A DNA stretch of 64,000 bases from Vanilla planifolia (GCA_023846275.1 CM043877.1:17776607-17840606); one strand, 5' to 3'; shown: positions 1-11,085, counted from the stretch's first letter. Program-made: numbers and translations. The notes: a model not told the origin generated them from the sequence alone.

Positions 1-260
1 GTAGATAAATAAGGTATTTGATTGGAGCAAATAGAGACATGTTCTTTATACAACTATTCATGAACTAAAAATGTAGAATACTTGATTAAAAATGATGAGT
101 TGGGTGTTAGCATAATTGCAAAAGTGATATGGAACCAATTTAAGAAATTAATTAACGAAGATGGAATGCATATAAATTAGGTGGAGAAAATGGCACAACT
201 TATGACATAAACAAGGACAAATGACACAAGAATTTATCACTAAAATCTAACGATAAGTAA
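1..260 (+). pseudogene. Degenerate LTR-retrotransposon gag fragment
   Basis: The plus strand resembles, with many stops, the core of a plant retroelement gag domain, including a recognisable W-N-Q-F-K-K-L-I-N-E string around 130-165. The same stretch is clearly similar to DNA at about 50110-50400, which lies inside an eroded LTR pair. So this is probably another old copy of that family, cut by the window edge. The superfamily is inferred from gag resemblance only. Confidence 0.45.
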
Positions 261-3200
261 TGGTCTTGGGGATTGAGATACATATATTATTTAAATATAT
301 ATTAAATTTGTACTATTTTATTATTATTGAGGTACCCTTGCAATCTTTGATGCAAACCAACATGTTTATAATGTCTATTGTAAAGAATAATCAAAATAGA
401 GGATAAAGTCTAGAAACTTTAATGTGGAAGATTAGTACCAACTCAAATAAGTGGAATAAGAGGAAAGAGTACTCAGCAAAAAAATCATGGCCAAGATAAC
501 AAATACCCTATCAATAAGGAGGACTTAGAAGTATTGCTACAACTACAAAAAGCAAGGCTACATATGAAAAAAATGTTAGATCTTGCACCTTAATATGTTC
601 AAAAAATAATTCAAGAAAAATAAAAAAAAGGTGAAGTGAGAAGATTCTATAAACTCTATAGTATGTAAATGAGAATCTATCTCTCATAATGAGACCAAAA
701 GAATTCATGGAAGAAGTTAATGAGATTATATTGGAAAGAGAGAAACTCATTACAACCTACATTCAAGTGATAAATAAGCTTGTTATAGCTATTATTGATA
801 TTAAAAGTTAGAAAATTTTGATCTTTGAAAATCTCGTAAAAAGGTTATAGTTAAAGAACAACTCATTATAACATCTCAAAAGTGGAGACAATTATTTTAA
901 TAAATATTTGAAGACTTTAGATTGTTAAATATTTAAATTAAAGAAAAATAATGATATAAATCTTAATTAAAGATCCTAAAAAGAGGATTGAATTTAAAGT
1001 TATTTTTAATTATTTAGTTTTTATAATTTTTTTACATTTTCTAAAAATTATAATTATTTTATCTAAAAAACATAGGTTATTTAAAGGAGTTATGACACCT
1101 TAAAGGAGGAAGATGAGCAAAAAAATTTAGTAAATAACATTTCTAAAAGTTTATGATTTTAAATTGATGAATATGTGATTGATCTAAGAATTAAAATAAA
1201 GAATTTGAAATTTATTAAAATTTATTTATAAGTTTTAAGAAATAATAGAAATTCATAAAAATATGAAATTAACCAAAAAAAATATGAAATAAGTATTGAG
1301 ACATGAAACATTGAAAGATAAGTAAAATAAATATTTCTAAACTTAAAAAGAGGTAAACTAGCATGGAATATATTAAAAATTAAAAAGAGTTTAGAGAAAA
1401 TTTATTAATAATATGTTTTAAGTATATTATGTTTAAAAAATTGATAAAAAATGCTATACTCCACCCAAAAAGATGAAATTTGGTTAACAAGTAGATCTTA
1501 TCAAGATAAAATTTCTCAATGAAGTTTTGGAGCTAAAATCAATAAAAATGCAAAAAAAGGATTTTTAAAGTTTAATTTAATACATTTTTAATTTTAATAA
1601 ATGCCCTAATTTTATAAATTGAAATAATGGAGAAGAATTTGACATGATGACAAACTAAGAGATAGAATTGCCTTAAGGGATGTGGTGTGCCTTTCCAAGG
1701 AGAGGAAAGGTCAGAAAGAGAAAGTACACATTCGCTGATGTAGAAGTGACAGGATGGAGTATGACGTTGAATTTCTATAAAAAGGTAGGATGTGATTGGT
1801 GGGGAATTCTTTTTGAGAAAAAAAGAGAGACAAGAGCCTTGGTTGAGAGCATTGAAGAGCAAAAGAAGAGAGTGAGAACGTGTTGGAAGCAATTTGGGAA
1901 GAGATGAGCAAGAATCAAGTGAGGAAATATGAGGATTTGGGTGAAGCTGCATAACTAATGTAGCAATTGTGATGACCTTTCTTGCCACTCTACAGTTAGA
2001 ACTTAATTACTGAATCATAACCTATTTAATTTGTATTGTTCCTAAATTTTAGCTTTCAAATACATAGAACATAACTGATATTTTATCCATTTTTTCATAT
2101 ATAGAAACAACAATTTAGCACATATATATCAACTAACAATCCCAAAATTATATATCACAACTAAATATACTAAACATTTCTATGTAATGTTATATCCAAA
2201 TCGACACAATTCGATGACTATCTTATATACATTTACATCCAATTGCCTCTAGATTACATATACATGATACAAGATAGGATATAAATCATATAAATTAAAA
2301 TTTCAATTTGTTTATAAAGCTTTTACAAAAACAATTTGTCTACCAGATTGTTTCTATGTGATCATCAAACATGCATTGTGATTTTGGCACACTTGACAAG
2401 TTAGTGCCAAGAAGTAGGCTGAGTCATCCATTATAAGTTGAGTATGCTTCATCTAATAATAAATATATATGAAAACAATATTAAGTCATATCATATGTAA
2501 GGTCTAAATGGCATACATCAAATAAAAGAATAAACAATCAATGTCTCATTTAAACATAAACATAACATGAAATATAACATATTATAGAAAACTATGCCAC
2601 AATCACAAAGACATAAACTTACACATGAAATTTCTTATTTGTCTTCATTCCTTTTTTTTAATATGGTCTTATTTATCAATTTTTATTTCCACTTAACTAA
2701 GTAAAACTTACGATGATTGTGTTACTATTATCACTCTCTCTTGGAGTAGTTAGTTAGTATCTATCTTCTTCTTAGTTTTTTTAACTATAATGAAAATCTC
2801 AATTATTAATTATTTTTGTCATATTATTATGCATGAGATGCTTAATCTTTTAATACTTTCATTGATAATTCGTTTATGACAAATCTCAATCATGTGACAT
2901 ATTGGCCACTAACCACTATCATAGAGGCAAATCTTAATCATGTGACACGGTAAACAATGCCTTTATCAAAATTAAAAATCTTAATTGTATGACAAACTAG
3001 CCACTAACCATAAAGGACCAACACATTTTAATTAAATAATTCATTGGTCATTGCATCCATTTCAATTAGTTCAATTGGTGATTTCATTTCTTTATCTTAC
3101 ACATGGACATGTTTCAAAATTACTCAATATACAACTAGATATATATAATTAAAACAACACATGATATATCATACTCTTTTATTTTGCAACATGCTAGTTA

Positions 3201-4629
3201 GAATCATTCGAGCAACATATCATTCAATACAAAATATACATAGCTATCATGCTTGCATGTTCAAGGTCTCAAAACTACTACTTCTTGCACACAACTAAAT
3301 TAATCATAACAATAATACATTAAACATCGGTTATGGAGGACTTTTATATCACATATATTTGTAATTCAATATTATGAGAATCATAAGAATATAAATTATT
3401 ATTAGAATGTCAACTTTAAGATTTTCTTATTTTGTGTACTTAATTCCTATTGTTAGATAATTTTCTTCTCTTCAAATTCAACCTATCAAGAAAAAGAAGA
3501 AGAACAACAACAACAAATTTACTTTAAGATTTTTCTTGTTTCTATTTTCTCTTCCTTGTTTCTCTCTTTCTCTCTCTCTCCTCCAACACTTTTTCCATCA
3601 TCCAACACTTTCTCTCTCCCCAACTTTTGCCTTTCTTAAGCCTTAATTTTGCTTTTTTGTTGATGTCTCTCCCTTCAATCATCCCAAGAGCAAGGTGGAA
3701 TCTTGAGTAGGGCTACACATTTTGATTTTTCCTATTAAAAAAATTAAGAGTTAATTTTTTTTCATTTAAACTAAAACATGTTCCAATTTTCCTTTCGAAT
3801 CAAATTGAAAATCTAGCTCTATCTAATAATGTAGATTCTATCATATTCCATAGATTCAACACAAAACCAATAATCACAAATATCCAATTGATCGATTTAT
3901 TTATTGATGCAAATATAGGATTCACAAGAAGATTGAAAAACTTATTTTATTTAGAGCTTTAGGTGGCTTATGATGTTAATGAAAAGAAAACTTAAAATTC
4001 TTAAAAGTCAAGAATAATGGAGAATAAAAAAAGAGAAAAAAATTCTCCACACAAAAACACTAAGTTTAACTTATAAATGACTATCATAAGTTACATAGAG
4101 TTCTATATAGTTATCTTTTTTATCAAATCAAGATACCCTTTGTTAGATTGTTGGTGATCTATGAGTTACAATGATCTTATTTTTTGGGACTAATATGTGT
4201 CTCTTTTTGATAAGTCTTAATTATTTATCACTATCAAATAATAACATATCTATTGATAACATAATAATATTATTTATAGCTACTAGGTAAAGAGTTTGAA
4301 CATTAACGATGTAATAGAATTAGATATAATCATGATGTTAGAAGTCTGATTATTGATGACATTACAAAATTAGTTATAATTGTTAGAAAATTTGATTGCT
4401 GGTGATATGACTAAGTAAATTAAAATTGACAAACTCATCGTAATCTTAAATTGTCGAATTTGAGTTCTAGGTGTCCAATGTATGTCTTGAAGAACTATGA
4501 TCTATTGTGTTAAAAAGTAGACTTAACAAATTGGCTTAAAAAAACACCATTAAGAAAGTTGTTTTGAATGAGTCGACTTTAAGGGGCTCGCCTCAACAGA
4601 GTAATATTGATGATATTAAACCAAAAAAA

Positions 4630-4830
4630 AATGGTCTTAATTCTCTTCTTGAAAGATTGGTCTTAAAGGAATTTATTTTGAGAGACGACACTTGAGAATC
4701 TGACCCTCAACGGTTTGGTCTCAAGGAACTCTTCATAAAAGACTAGCATTGAGAGTCCGATCTTGAGGAAATGGTTTCAAGATTTCTATTCAAAGAACTG
4801 ATCTTGGGAGTTGGTTCTAAGGGTATAGCA
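4630..4830. repeat. Degenerate tandem repeat, unit about 57 bp
   Basis: Successive units begin with a GGTCTTAA / GGTCTCAAGG / GGTTTCAAG motif at about 4659, 4717 and 4773, giving spacings of 58 and 56 bp. Each unit also carries a TTGAGAGTC-like core. Units are diverged, so this is an old minisatellite or the remnant of an LTR repeat array. Confidence 0.5.
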
Positions 4831-5115
4831 TTGAAATTTTAGCCTAAAAAAATTACCCTTTAAAATCTAATCACGAGAAAAACATTTAGCACCAAATATT
4901 AGACAAATGACAATACTTTGCATCAAAAAATTAGAAAAAAAAAATCTTATCTTTGCTTTTATGATTTATTTAAAATTCTTTCTAGAGTAATGAAAAAACA
5001 TTCAACTGCTCTTTATTTGACTATATGCCTTCTCAAAATCAAATAATATTGCTGTAATCTTCTGAGAGTATGCTTGATCTCTATTTAATCATTTTTATTC
5101 CATTCCAACATTATA

Positions 5116-5127
5116 AATGACTTTATG
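5116..5127. repeat. Left target-site duplication of LINE-A
   Basis: The 12-bp string AATGACTTTATG occurs here and again at 17284-17295 directly after the LINE poly(A) tail. It brackets the whole LINE-A insertion and therefore defines both ends of the element. Confidence 0.85.
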
Positions 5128-5165
5128 GTATATTCATGGAAAACTTTTGGCGGAGGCGAGGAGGT

Positions 5166-5343
5166 GCGGAGGCGCGGAGGCTGAAGTGCTGAAGTGCAGA
5201 GGCGCGGAGGCGCGGAGGCGAGGAGGTGGCCTCGGCGGGTCTGGGAGGGTGCTGAAGGTGCGAAGGGGCGGAGGCGCGGAGGCTGAAGTGCTGAAGTGCT
5301 GAAGTGCGGAGGCGCGGAGGCGAGGAGGTGGCCACGGCGGTGC
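5166..5343. repeat. 102-bp tandem repeat in the LINE-A 5' leader
   Basis: One full unit and about three quarters of a second occur with a 102-bp period. The CTGAAGTGCTGAAGTGC block recurs at 5181 and 5283, and AGGAGGTGGCC at 5221 and 5323. Units consist of GCGGAG-like purine-rich hexamers and are strikingly GC- and CpG-rich against the AT-rich flank. Position at the 5' end suggests a promoter or regulatory leader; that role is inference. Confidence 0.75.
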
Positions 5344-5555
5344 TGTCGCTGTGACACGGTAAGGAGGAAAGGCAAGCACGTGCGGGATACTGTAACTGGG
5401 CACGTGTGAGTTTGCTTCGTTTCAAATTTGAATTCCGGAAAAGACTCAGAGGGCAGGCACAGGTTTAATGTGCATGTGTTACTGCGGGTCACTGGACCAG
5501 TCGTCGTCTTGCTCGGTCTGTGGGCACCTGCAGCCCTAAGTAACCCCGAATCACA

Positions 5556-7357
5556 ATAGCGGGTTCCAAGGGTAAGAAGAGCGCCCGAAAAATAAGGCAG
5601 TCGGCAAGCAAATCGCCGGAAAGGGAATCCTGTGCTGGAATTCTTGCGGAAAAGGTTGGGGACTCAGACACAAACTTTGATAGAGTTAATGAAGCCAAGG
5701 TTACCGCGGGGAAGACGGTAGCCGATGAACACGAGATAGAATCGTCGAAGGAGGACACTGCGTCCTCAGGCAGCCCTGTGCTGGCGATTGAATCAGGGGA
5801 GGTCACAACAGTACTGAATAAAGGGAAAGCAGCGATGGGGGAGGCTTGTGGTCACGAAAACTGTGCCTGGGTGCGCCGACTGAGCTGGAGGGGGGAAGGA
5901 GGAAACAGCAAGAGCAGGCTGAATGCTCGAGAGCGCAGGAATCAAAATTTACTGATCAGAATGCAGGGGACAAGGAGGACTGCGTCTCTCAGTTATTGGC
6001 TAGAGAGGAGGCAGCGAAGGTGAACAAAATCAGTTTCAAGGAGGCTTTAACATCCAATAACAACAACTCCAGCGGACGGGCTACCTCATTTGTGCGGATG
6101 GCCTCAATTGACGTTAAGGAAAGAGCGGCAAGATTACCAGACCACGGGGACAATGAGGAGGTTCTCATGTCGTCGGAGGCTTGTTACAGACGGATTGAAT
6201 TTCATAAATATGACTTGGTCGGGCGTGTTTACGGTAACAACCTCCCGTTTTTTGTGATAGCTCGTGTTCTGCAGAAGCGATGGGGGAACTACCGCAATTT
6301 CAAGGTTTTGGATCTGACGAATGGGTGTTTCTGCCTTCATTTCGAGTCCATGCAGGATAGGAATGCGGTGTGGTTGGGTGGACCTTGGCAGGTGGCCGGT
6401 CAGGCCATGGGTCTGGATGTCTGGTCGCATGAGTTCCGACCGGACGACAGGATGACTATGTGCGCACCAATTTGGATTCGTCTTCTGGGACTTCCGTTGA
6501 TCTACTGGGATGTGGAAAACATCCTCCGCATTGCCAAGGTGGCGGGAGAGCCTTTCTTGCTGGATGGCTGGACAGCAGACATGCAGAGGTCCGCCTTTGC
6601 GAGAATTTGCGTCCGCATGGACCTCTCTAAGCCCCTGAAACCTGGAGTTTGGCTGAGGGGGGAGTTTGGGAGGCTATATCAACCTTTTGAGTATGAGGGT
6701 TTGCCTCGTGTTTGTTTCAGCTGTGGTCGGGTGGGACACCTGGCGGAGCAATGCAGCTTACGGGAGCCAATGAAGGATGCAGATGGTAGTGCAGGCGGGG
6801 AGGAACCGGAGAAGGCACCATTAGCGAAGGCCTTAACGCCAACGATTACCAAAAATACTCCAAGGAAACTCACGGCAGGATCCACTGGAGAAAGGGTGAC
6901 TGAGGACAAAACAATGGAAAACGCGGGACAAAATGCTTGCTGTGTGTCTAAAGAAGGCATTGAGAACCCCGGGATTCAAACGCAAGCGGGGAGGCCGGAG
7001 GAGACCGTAAGGCAGGGAACCCTTGGACCATGGATGCTTGTCGCTCCTCGACGGAGGAGGCAGGGTGCCTGGGCGGCTGTGCAGAACCGAAACACCTACC
7101 CGAGCAGTCTCTCAAGAGGAAGGCCAGCCAAAAACATGAACCTAGGAAGGAATGGAAGGTTGAGAAGCATATCCGCAGCCAGTGGCAGGGGATTGTCGAG
7201 GCGGGACTGGATGCCCAAGACTCAGGGGAACAGGGACAGAGACCTTCAAGGCCATCAACATGGGACGAACCGGGAAGCAGAGGAAGCAAAAACAGAACAG
7301 GCGGATGGCAACAGGGAGGATGGTGGATGTAAAGTTGATGGTTGCATTAAATCTTAG
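5556..7357 (+). pseudogene. LINE-A ORF1: DUF4283 / CCHC nucleic-acid-binding protein, broken
   Basis: This is the nucleic-acid-binding ORF1 protein expected to coat LINE RNA. Where LINE-B has ATG at 42549, this copy has ATA at 5556-5558 followed by a matching G-S-K-G context. The frame stays open to a stop at 6021-6023, while the main frame (open from about 5846 to 7357) is offset, so an indel lies between about 5846 and 6020. The main frame carries a DUF4283 domain (roughly 6170-6690) and a complete CX2CX4HX4C knuckle (CFSCGRVGHLAEQC, about 6714-6755), followed by a basic low-complexity tail. ORF2 begins about 145 bp downstream. The start of the translated protein is uncertain. Confidence 0.85.
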
Positions 7358-7501
7358 TAGCTGGAGGGTTCCTACGCTGCGTTTCGTGGAGCGCAGACAG
7401 ATGGAGGTGATAAATGGGATGGCAAAGTCACAACATGATTGTGAGTGTCTGAGTTCCCTCCCTGTGGGGTGGAAAAAGCAGGGGATCCTAACAGGTGGCA
7501 A

Positions 7502-7737
7502 ATGACAGCAAGATTAATGATCTGGAATATCAGGGGTGTCCGAGATAAAAAGTCGAAGGGTTACTTGCGAAGAATGGTTCGTGGCAATAGCGTTGAGGTG
7601 GTGGTGCTCATGGAAATTAAGGCAAACAATTTCCAGAGGAAGGATGCAGATTGGTTGCTCGGGAGGGGCTAGAATTTTGCGGTGCAACCCTCGGAGGGGA
7701 TGTCAGCGGGAATCATTATAATGTGGAGCTAGGTAAA
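7502..7737 (+). pseudogene. LINE-A ORF2, N-terminal part of the endonuclease
   Basis: ORF2 starts at ATG 7502 with M-T-A-R-L-M-I-W-N-I-R-G, the WNIRG motif that opens plant L1 apurinic-type endonucleases; a catalytic-glutamate segment (V-V-L-M-E-I-K) follows. TAG stops lie at 7670-7672 and 7728-7730. The first aligns with a tryptophan in LINE-B (K-N-W-N-Y-A), so it looks like a TGG to TAG change. The frame is then cut at 7737 by the LTR element and resumes at 13266. These stops show the LINE was probably already dead or dying independently of the insertion. Confidence 0.88.
7733..7737. repeat. Left 5-bp target-site duplication (GTAAA) of the LTR element
   Basis: GTAAA precedes the 5' LTR and recurs at 13261-13265 just after the 3' LTR. 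A 5-bp duplication is the normal footprint of Ty3/gypsy and Ty1/copia integrases. Removing one copy plus the element restores the LINE-A reading frame. Confidence 0.95.
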
Positions 7738-9898
7738 TGTTATACCCAGTAAAAATTTTTATGTTAATCTTTAATAAATTAATTTTTGGCTTGGATGATT
7801 TCAGATCGACAGTAGGATGAGCCAGGAGCTCAATTGGAGGCTATTAGAATTTCTGAAATTTTCTGGGGATTTTTCGGAGCACCGAGGAATTTTTAAGTAA
7901 TTTTCCCTGTTTAATTGGATTTTTGGAAATTCGAAAATCTATTAATTAGATTTTTTTTTAAAACCGGAAAAATTGGTTTTTACCGCGCGTGAACCGGACC
8001 GGAGCGGTTCAGCGAAGGCGGGGGCGGTTCGCCGAGTGCGTTTGCGCGTGCGTTTGGATAAGCCGCGGATAAGCGGGATTCGGCGCGGACGAACGGCGCG
8101 AAAGCCGAACCGGCAGCGAAAACCGGTTCAGCGGGATTCGGCGCGGACGAACGGCGCGAAAGCCGAACCGGCAGCGAAAACCGGTTCAGCGGGAGTCGGC
8201 GCGGACGAACGGCGCGGCGCGGAAGAGAGAGAAGCGGAAGGAAAATTCGGAAATTTATTATTAATCCGAATTTTCGGAAATAAAAAGGATAAGCGAAAAA
8301 TTTAATTCGGAAATTAATCCAAATTTTTGGAAAAAGGATATATGTGGAATTTAAATTCGGAAACTATTCCGAATTTCGAAAAATGGATAAAGACGGAAAT
8401 TGATTACGGAATTTAAAAATTTCCTGAAGTAGGGAAAAATGTTATCAGTGACGACAGTACAGTTGAAAGCAGTCATACAGAGGTATGGTACATGGATGCT
8501 ACCAGAACAGTCAGTAACTGGTATAGTTGTATTGCTTGGATGGCAATGGCATGGATTGAGTCAGTTTACTCAGTGTTGGCATATTTTATGGATTGGCATA
8601 CTGGATCGGACTACTATAGACCCTATATGATGTTTTAGGGTAGTTGTGGTAGGTAACTGTGCGGTTCAGACTTAGCTTCCACAGTATACATGTGGATTGG
8701 TATGCGCCTTGTCGTACCTGGACACATGTTGCCGAATCTTGGAGTTAGAGATTGACAATGACTGTAGGGGCGTGAGCTTCTATGGAAGTTGTTGGTAGAG
8801 GACTCCTTGGGACGGTGGCTGAGTCGACCTCTTCTGGTCCACGAGTGTAGGCCTGCGCGCCTGAGAGTGGCAGCGGCAGGGGTGACTCGCCGTGGCTAGC
8901 CAGGGTGTCTCACGTTGGCTAGAGATCTATGTGACGGGTTTGTCTATAGTCTCCAGAAGATTGATTGACGAGAGACGCTGCGGTGTCGGGTGCTAGGCGC
9001 CATGCGTGCGCAGAGATGGGCGTGTCCCGCTGGCATGCTACCTGGGAGCACAGAGGAGAGCTACTCTGTTGTGACTGGGGGTGACTGTGGATGGTCAGAG
9101 TCTGGAACTGAGAGTGCCTTTCCACCCTACATTGTTATGCTGTATTCCTATACTCTTGCTATTATCCTTCTTTTGCATGTGAGTTTTTACTAGCTGTCTT
9201 TCCTACTGGGCGTAGCTCATTCCTTTTTTATCTATATTTTTCCAGTGGCTCGGCAGACTTGACGCCACCCAGCTTTAGGTGGGATCGTGATCAGTAGGCT
9301 AGTGGAGCAGATCTGATCTGTGATTTTTGAGATATTGCGATTAGTTGATTGTTGCTGTTGGATGTATTCAGTGAGACTGTTATTTTTATGTCTTGTATTA
9401 TGTGAGGGTAATTCTGACTTATGTTCTGGTTGGATAATATTGTACTTGTTAGACTTGGTTTATTTCTTGTAATGTAATCTCCATTTACTGCCCTACCTTA
9501 TTGTATTGGAGTATGGTGTGTGGAGTGCCATATCTTATTTGTGGATGTTATGTATTTTATTTTTGATGGTGAGGTCATTACATGACTATGGAACTTAACC
9601 GTGGGGGTTCAGACTTCTATTAGACCGGTTCTCCTATCGGTATGGGTTAGGAGTATTGGGTCTAGCAGGAGTAACATTGCGCGAGTCCATCTGTTAATTC
9701 AGGAGTCATGAACCTGATTTGACGGTGTACCCGGGAGATGGGATCCACATTGTTAAGGAAAGTAGGTGTGTAATGATGTGTTGTATCCTATGTTTTTCGT
9801 AGGCTACTCAGGTTGGTATGGGACGATCTGAGCTGTCTATATGTAAAAAAAAAAAAATGTATGCCAAAAATCAGCCTAGGAAAAAATGGGGTGTAACA
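7738..9898 (+). repeat. 5' LTR of the gag-only element
   Basis: It is identical by eye to 11100-13260 apart from G9681. It holds a CpG-rich 58-bp tandem array at 8073-8216 in otherwise AT-rich sequence and a 13-A run near its right end. Short open frames of 110, 63 and 67 codons recur in all LTR copies of this family in the window and have no recognisable domain. Compared with the solo LTR at 32437-35622 it lacks about 1 kb immediately before the array. Confidence 0.95.
8073..8216 (+). repeat. 58-bp CpG-rich tandem array in the 5' LTR
   Basis: Units start at 8073, 8131 and 8189, exactly 58 bp apart; two are complete and the third is partial. Each begins GCGGGATTCGGCGCGGACG and ends with AAAACCGGTTCA, which contains the palindrome ACCGGT. 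The array is copied at 11435-11578 and has more units in the solo LTR. Confidence 0.95.
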
Positions 9899-9902
9899 AG
9901 AG

Positions 9903-9914
9903 TGGTATCAGAGC
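9903..9914 (+). other. Primer-binding site, initiator-Met tRNA type
   Basis: TGGTATCAGAGC lies four bases after the 5' LTR and matches the 3' end of plant initiator methionine tRNA, the usual primer for minus-strand DNA synthesis in plant LTR elements. It fixes the orientation as plus. Confidence 0.95.
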
Positions 9915-9998
9915 CCTAGGTTAGGATAGTGGGGCTAGACATGTATAGAAGTTCAGCCCTAGGTTAGGATAGTGGGGCTAGACATGTATAGAAGTTCA
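9913..9998 (+). repeat. 43-bp tandem duplication starting inside the primer-binding site
   Basis: The stretch beginning GCCCTAGGTTAGGATAGTGG at 9913 is repeated immediately at 9956, with period 43 bp and near-perfect identity. It overlaps the end of the primer-binding site and occupies the untranslated leader before gag. Confidence 0.9.
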
Positions 9999-10056
9999 AC
10001 CCAAGGTGGGGAGAACTGTTGGTCGTTTTATTATACTATGGTAGTCTGTATGCCAA

Positions 10057-10821
10057 ATGCCAAATGACGACTCTAATGCCAGATTAGTTGCTTTTGATAG
10101 TATGGCTGGTACCAGGAGACTTCCCTTTCGTGGAACAGCTAGAGGCAGACCTGTATCTGCTACTCCTACCCCGGAGACGAGCCCAGCATTGCCAGTTGAG
10201 CCAGCCGTGGATCGTTGGATCGATGCCTTTATGCGGTTGCGTCCGCGGAGCTTCAGTGGGTCGGCTGACCCAGCTGTGGCTGATGACTGGATGGCTCATA
10301 TGCTTGAGCTGTTTGATGCTTTGGGATGTCCACTTGGCAGGAGGGTAGTACTTGCTGCTCTAGTATTGGAGGGAGAGGCTGCTACCTGGTGGAGAGGCCA
10401 GCGGCGCGCTGTGTTTGGGGAAGTCCAGAACAGCGAGATAGCTTGGGAGGACTTTGTTGAGGCATTCAGGGAGTGCTACATTCCGGCTTCTGCCATGTCT
10501 CAGTTCAGGAGGGACCTTATACACCTCAGGCAGGGCCAGATGTCAGTGAATGACTACTTAGCGAGATTCACATATCTGGCGAGGTACGCCGTAGAGCTGG
10601 TGCCTTCTGAGGAGCGCAGATGTGAGATGTTCCTGGAGGGACTTCGTCCTATGCTGCAGCGTCAGTTGGTTGTGAGCCAGTTTGCCAGATTTCGCGACTT
10701 AGTGGAGGCTGCGAGATCCGTTGAACTTATTGACATCCGGATGGAGGCCCAGAGAGAGGCTCACAACAAGAGGAAGGGACTCAGAAATGCCCAACTGAAC
10801 GAAAATGAAGAAGAAATATGA
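10057..10821 (+). CDS. Gag (capsid-domain) protein of the LTR element
   Basis: This 254-codon frame encodes a Retrotrans_gag-type capsid domain that would assemble the particle packaging element RNA. The core spans about residues 50-225, with the characteristic A-A-T-W-W-R-G string near residue 108, W-E-D-F-V-E-A-F-R-E near 130 and a Q-G-x-M-S-V-N-D-Y-L motif near 165. It stops at an in-frame codon after a charged tail and has no CCHC zinc knuckle, so the nucleocapsid part of a normal Gag is missing. ATG 10057 is chosen because the nearby ATG at 10050 meets a stop after five codons. The frame is intact, in keeping with the element's youth. Confidence 0.9.
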   Translation: MPNDDSNARLVAFDSMAGTRRLPFRGTARGRPVSATPTPETSPALPVEPAVDRWIDAFMRLRPRSFSGSADPAVADDWMAHMLELFDALGCPLGRRVVLAALVLEGEAATWWRGQRRAVFGEVQNSEIAWEDFVEAFRECYIPASAMSQFRRDLIHLRQGQMSVNDYLARFTYLARYAVELVPSEERRCEMFLEGLRPMLQRQLVVSQFARFRDLVEAARSVELIDIRMEAQREAHNKRKGLRNAQLNENEEEI

Positions 10822-10947
10822 GGAATATGAGAGAAAATTAAGAGATTATGATTATGAAGGTATGATGAAGAGATTGAAGAATGAGAATTAAAAGAGAAAG
10901 AATAAATTTATTTTATGAAAATGATTGAAAAGATTAAAATATGATTG
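10822..10947 (+). other. Purine-rich AT filler between gag and chromodomain remnant
   Basis: About 125 bp of GA- and AT-rich, low-complexity sequence with repeated ATGAAGA/GATTATGA-like words joins gag to the pol tail. It resembles neither and probably marks the internal deletion, either as filler DNA from repair or as template-switch product. Confidence 0.6.
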
Positions 10948-11085
10948 CTGAGGAACAGGTCATTCCCTATGGTCAAGGTTCTGTGAAATAGACATGACGA
11001 AAGGGAGGCAACCTGGGAGCTAGAGCAGGATGTTGTGGAGAAGTGGCCGGAACTTCTTGCTGAATTTCGTGAGCGAAATTCCTGA
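10948..11085 (+). pseudogene. C-terminal chromodomain remnant of pol
   Basis: Forty-five codons in one frame end in TGA and read as a chromovirus integrase tail, with L-R-N-R-S-F-P-M-V-K-V-L, then N-R-H-D-E-R-E-A-T-W-E-L-E and W-P-E-L-L. Where family members have tryptophan after V-K-V-L there is TGA at 10984-10986. No start codon or upstream pol remains, so it is not translated as such. It shows what kind of element the gag-only copy descended from. Confidence 0.85.

Larger units (their letters stand above)
1..5115. other. AT-rich intergenic DNA with decayed retroelement fragments
   Basis: No credible host gene is visible; open frames are short and lack recognisable domains. The DNA is very AT-rich. 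It includes a gag-like fragment at the left edge, a moderately GC-richer purine-rich stretch at about 1650-1960 that resembles an LTR leader but cannot be proven, a CT-rich tract at about 3540-3620, and a degenerate tandem repeat near 4630-4830. The block ends at the target-site duplication of LINE-A. Confidence 0.7.

Noticed and set aside
5085..5492. Minus-strand frames rich in Pro/Ser/Arg over the LINE-A leader
   Set aside because: They come from the GC-rich tandem repeat and are antisense to the LINE; several frames are open at once.
8073..8216. Regular repeats considered as a CRISPR array
   Set aside because: Units are head-to-tail without unique spacers and lie in a plant LTR.
7973..9193. 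Recurring 110-, 63-, 67- and 68-codon frames within each LTR
   Set aside because: They recur because the LTRs are copies. No domain is recognisable, and the 110-codon frame reads through the 58-bp array.
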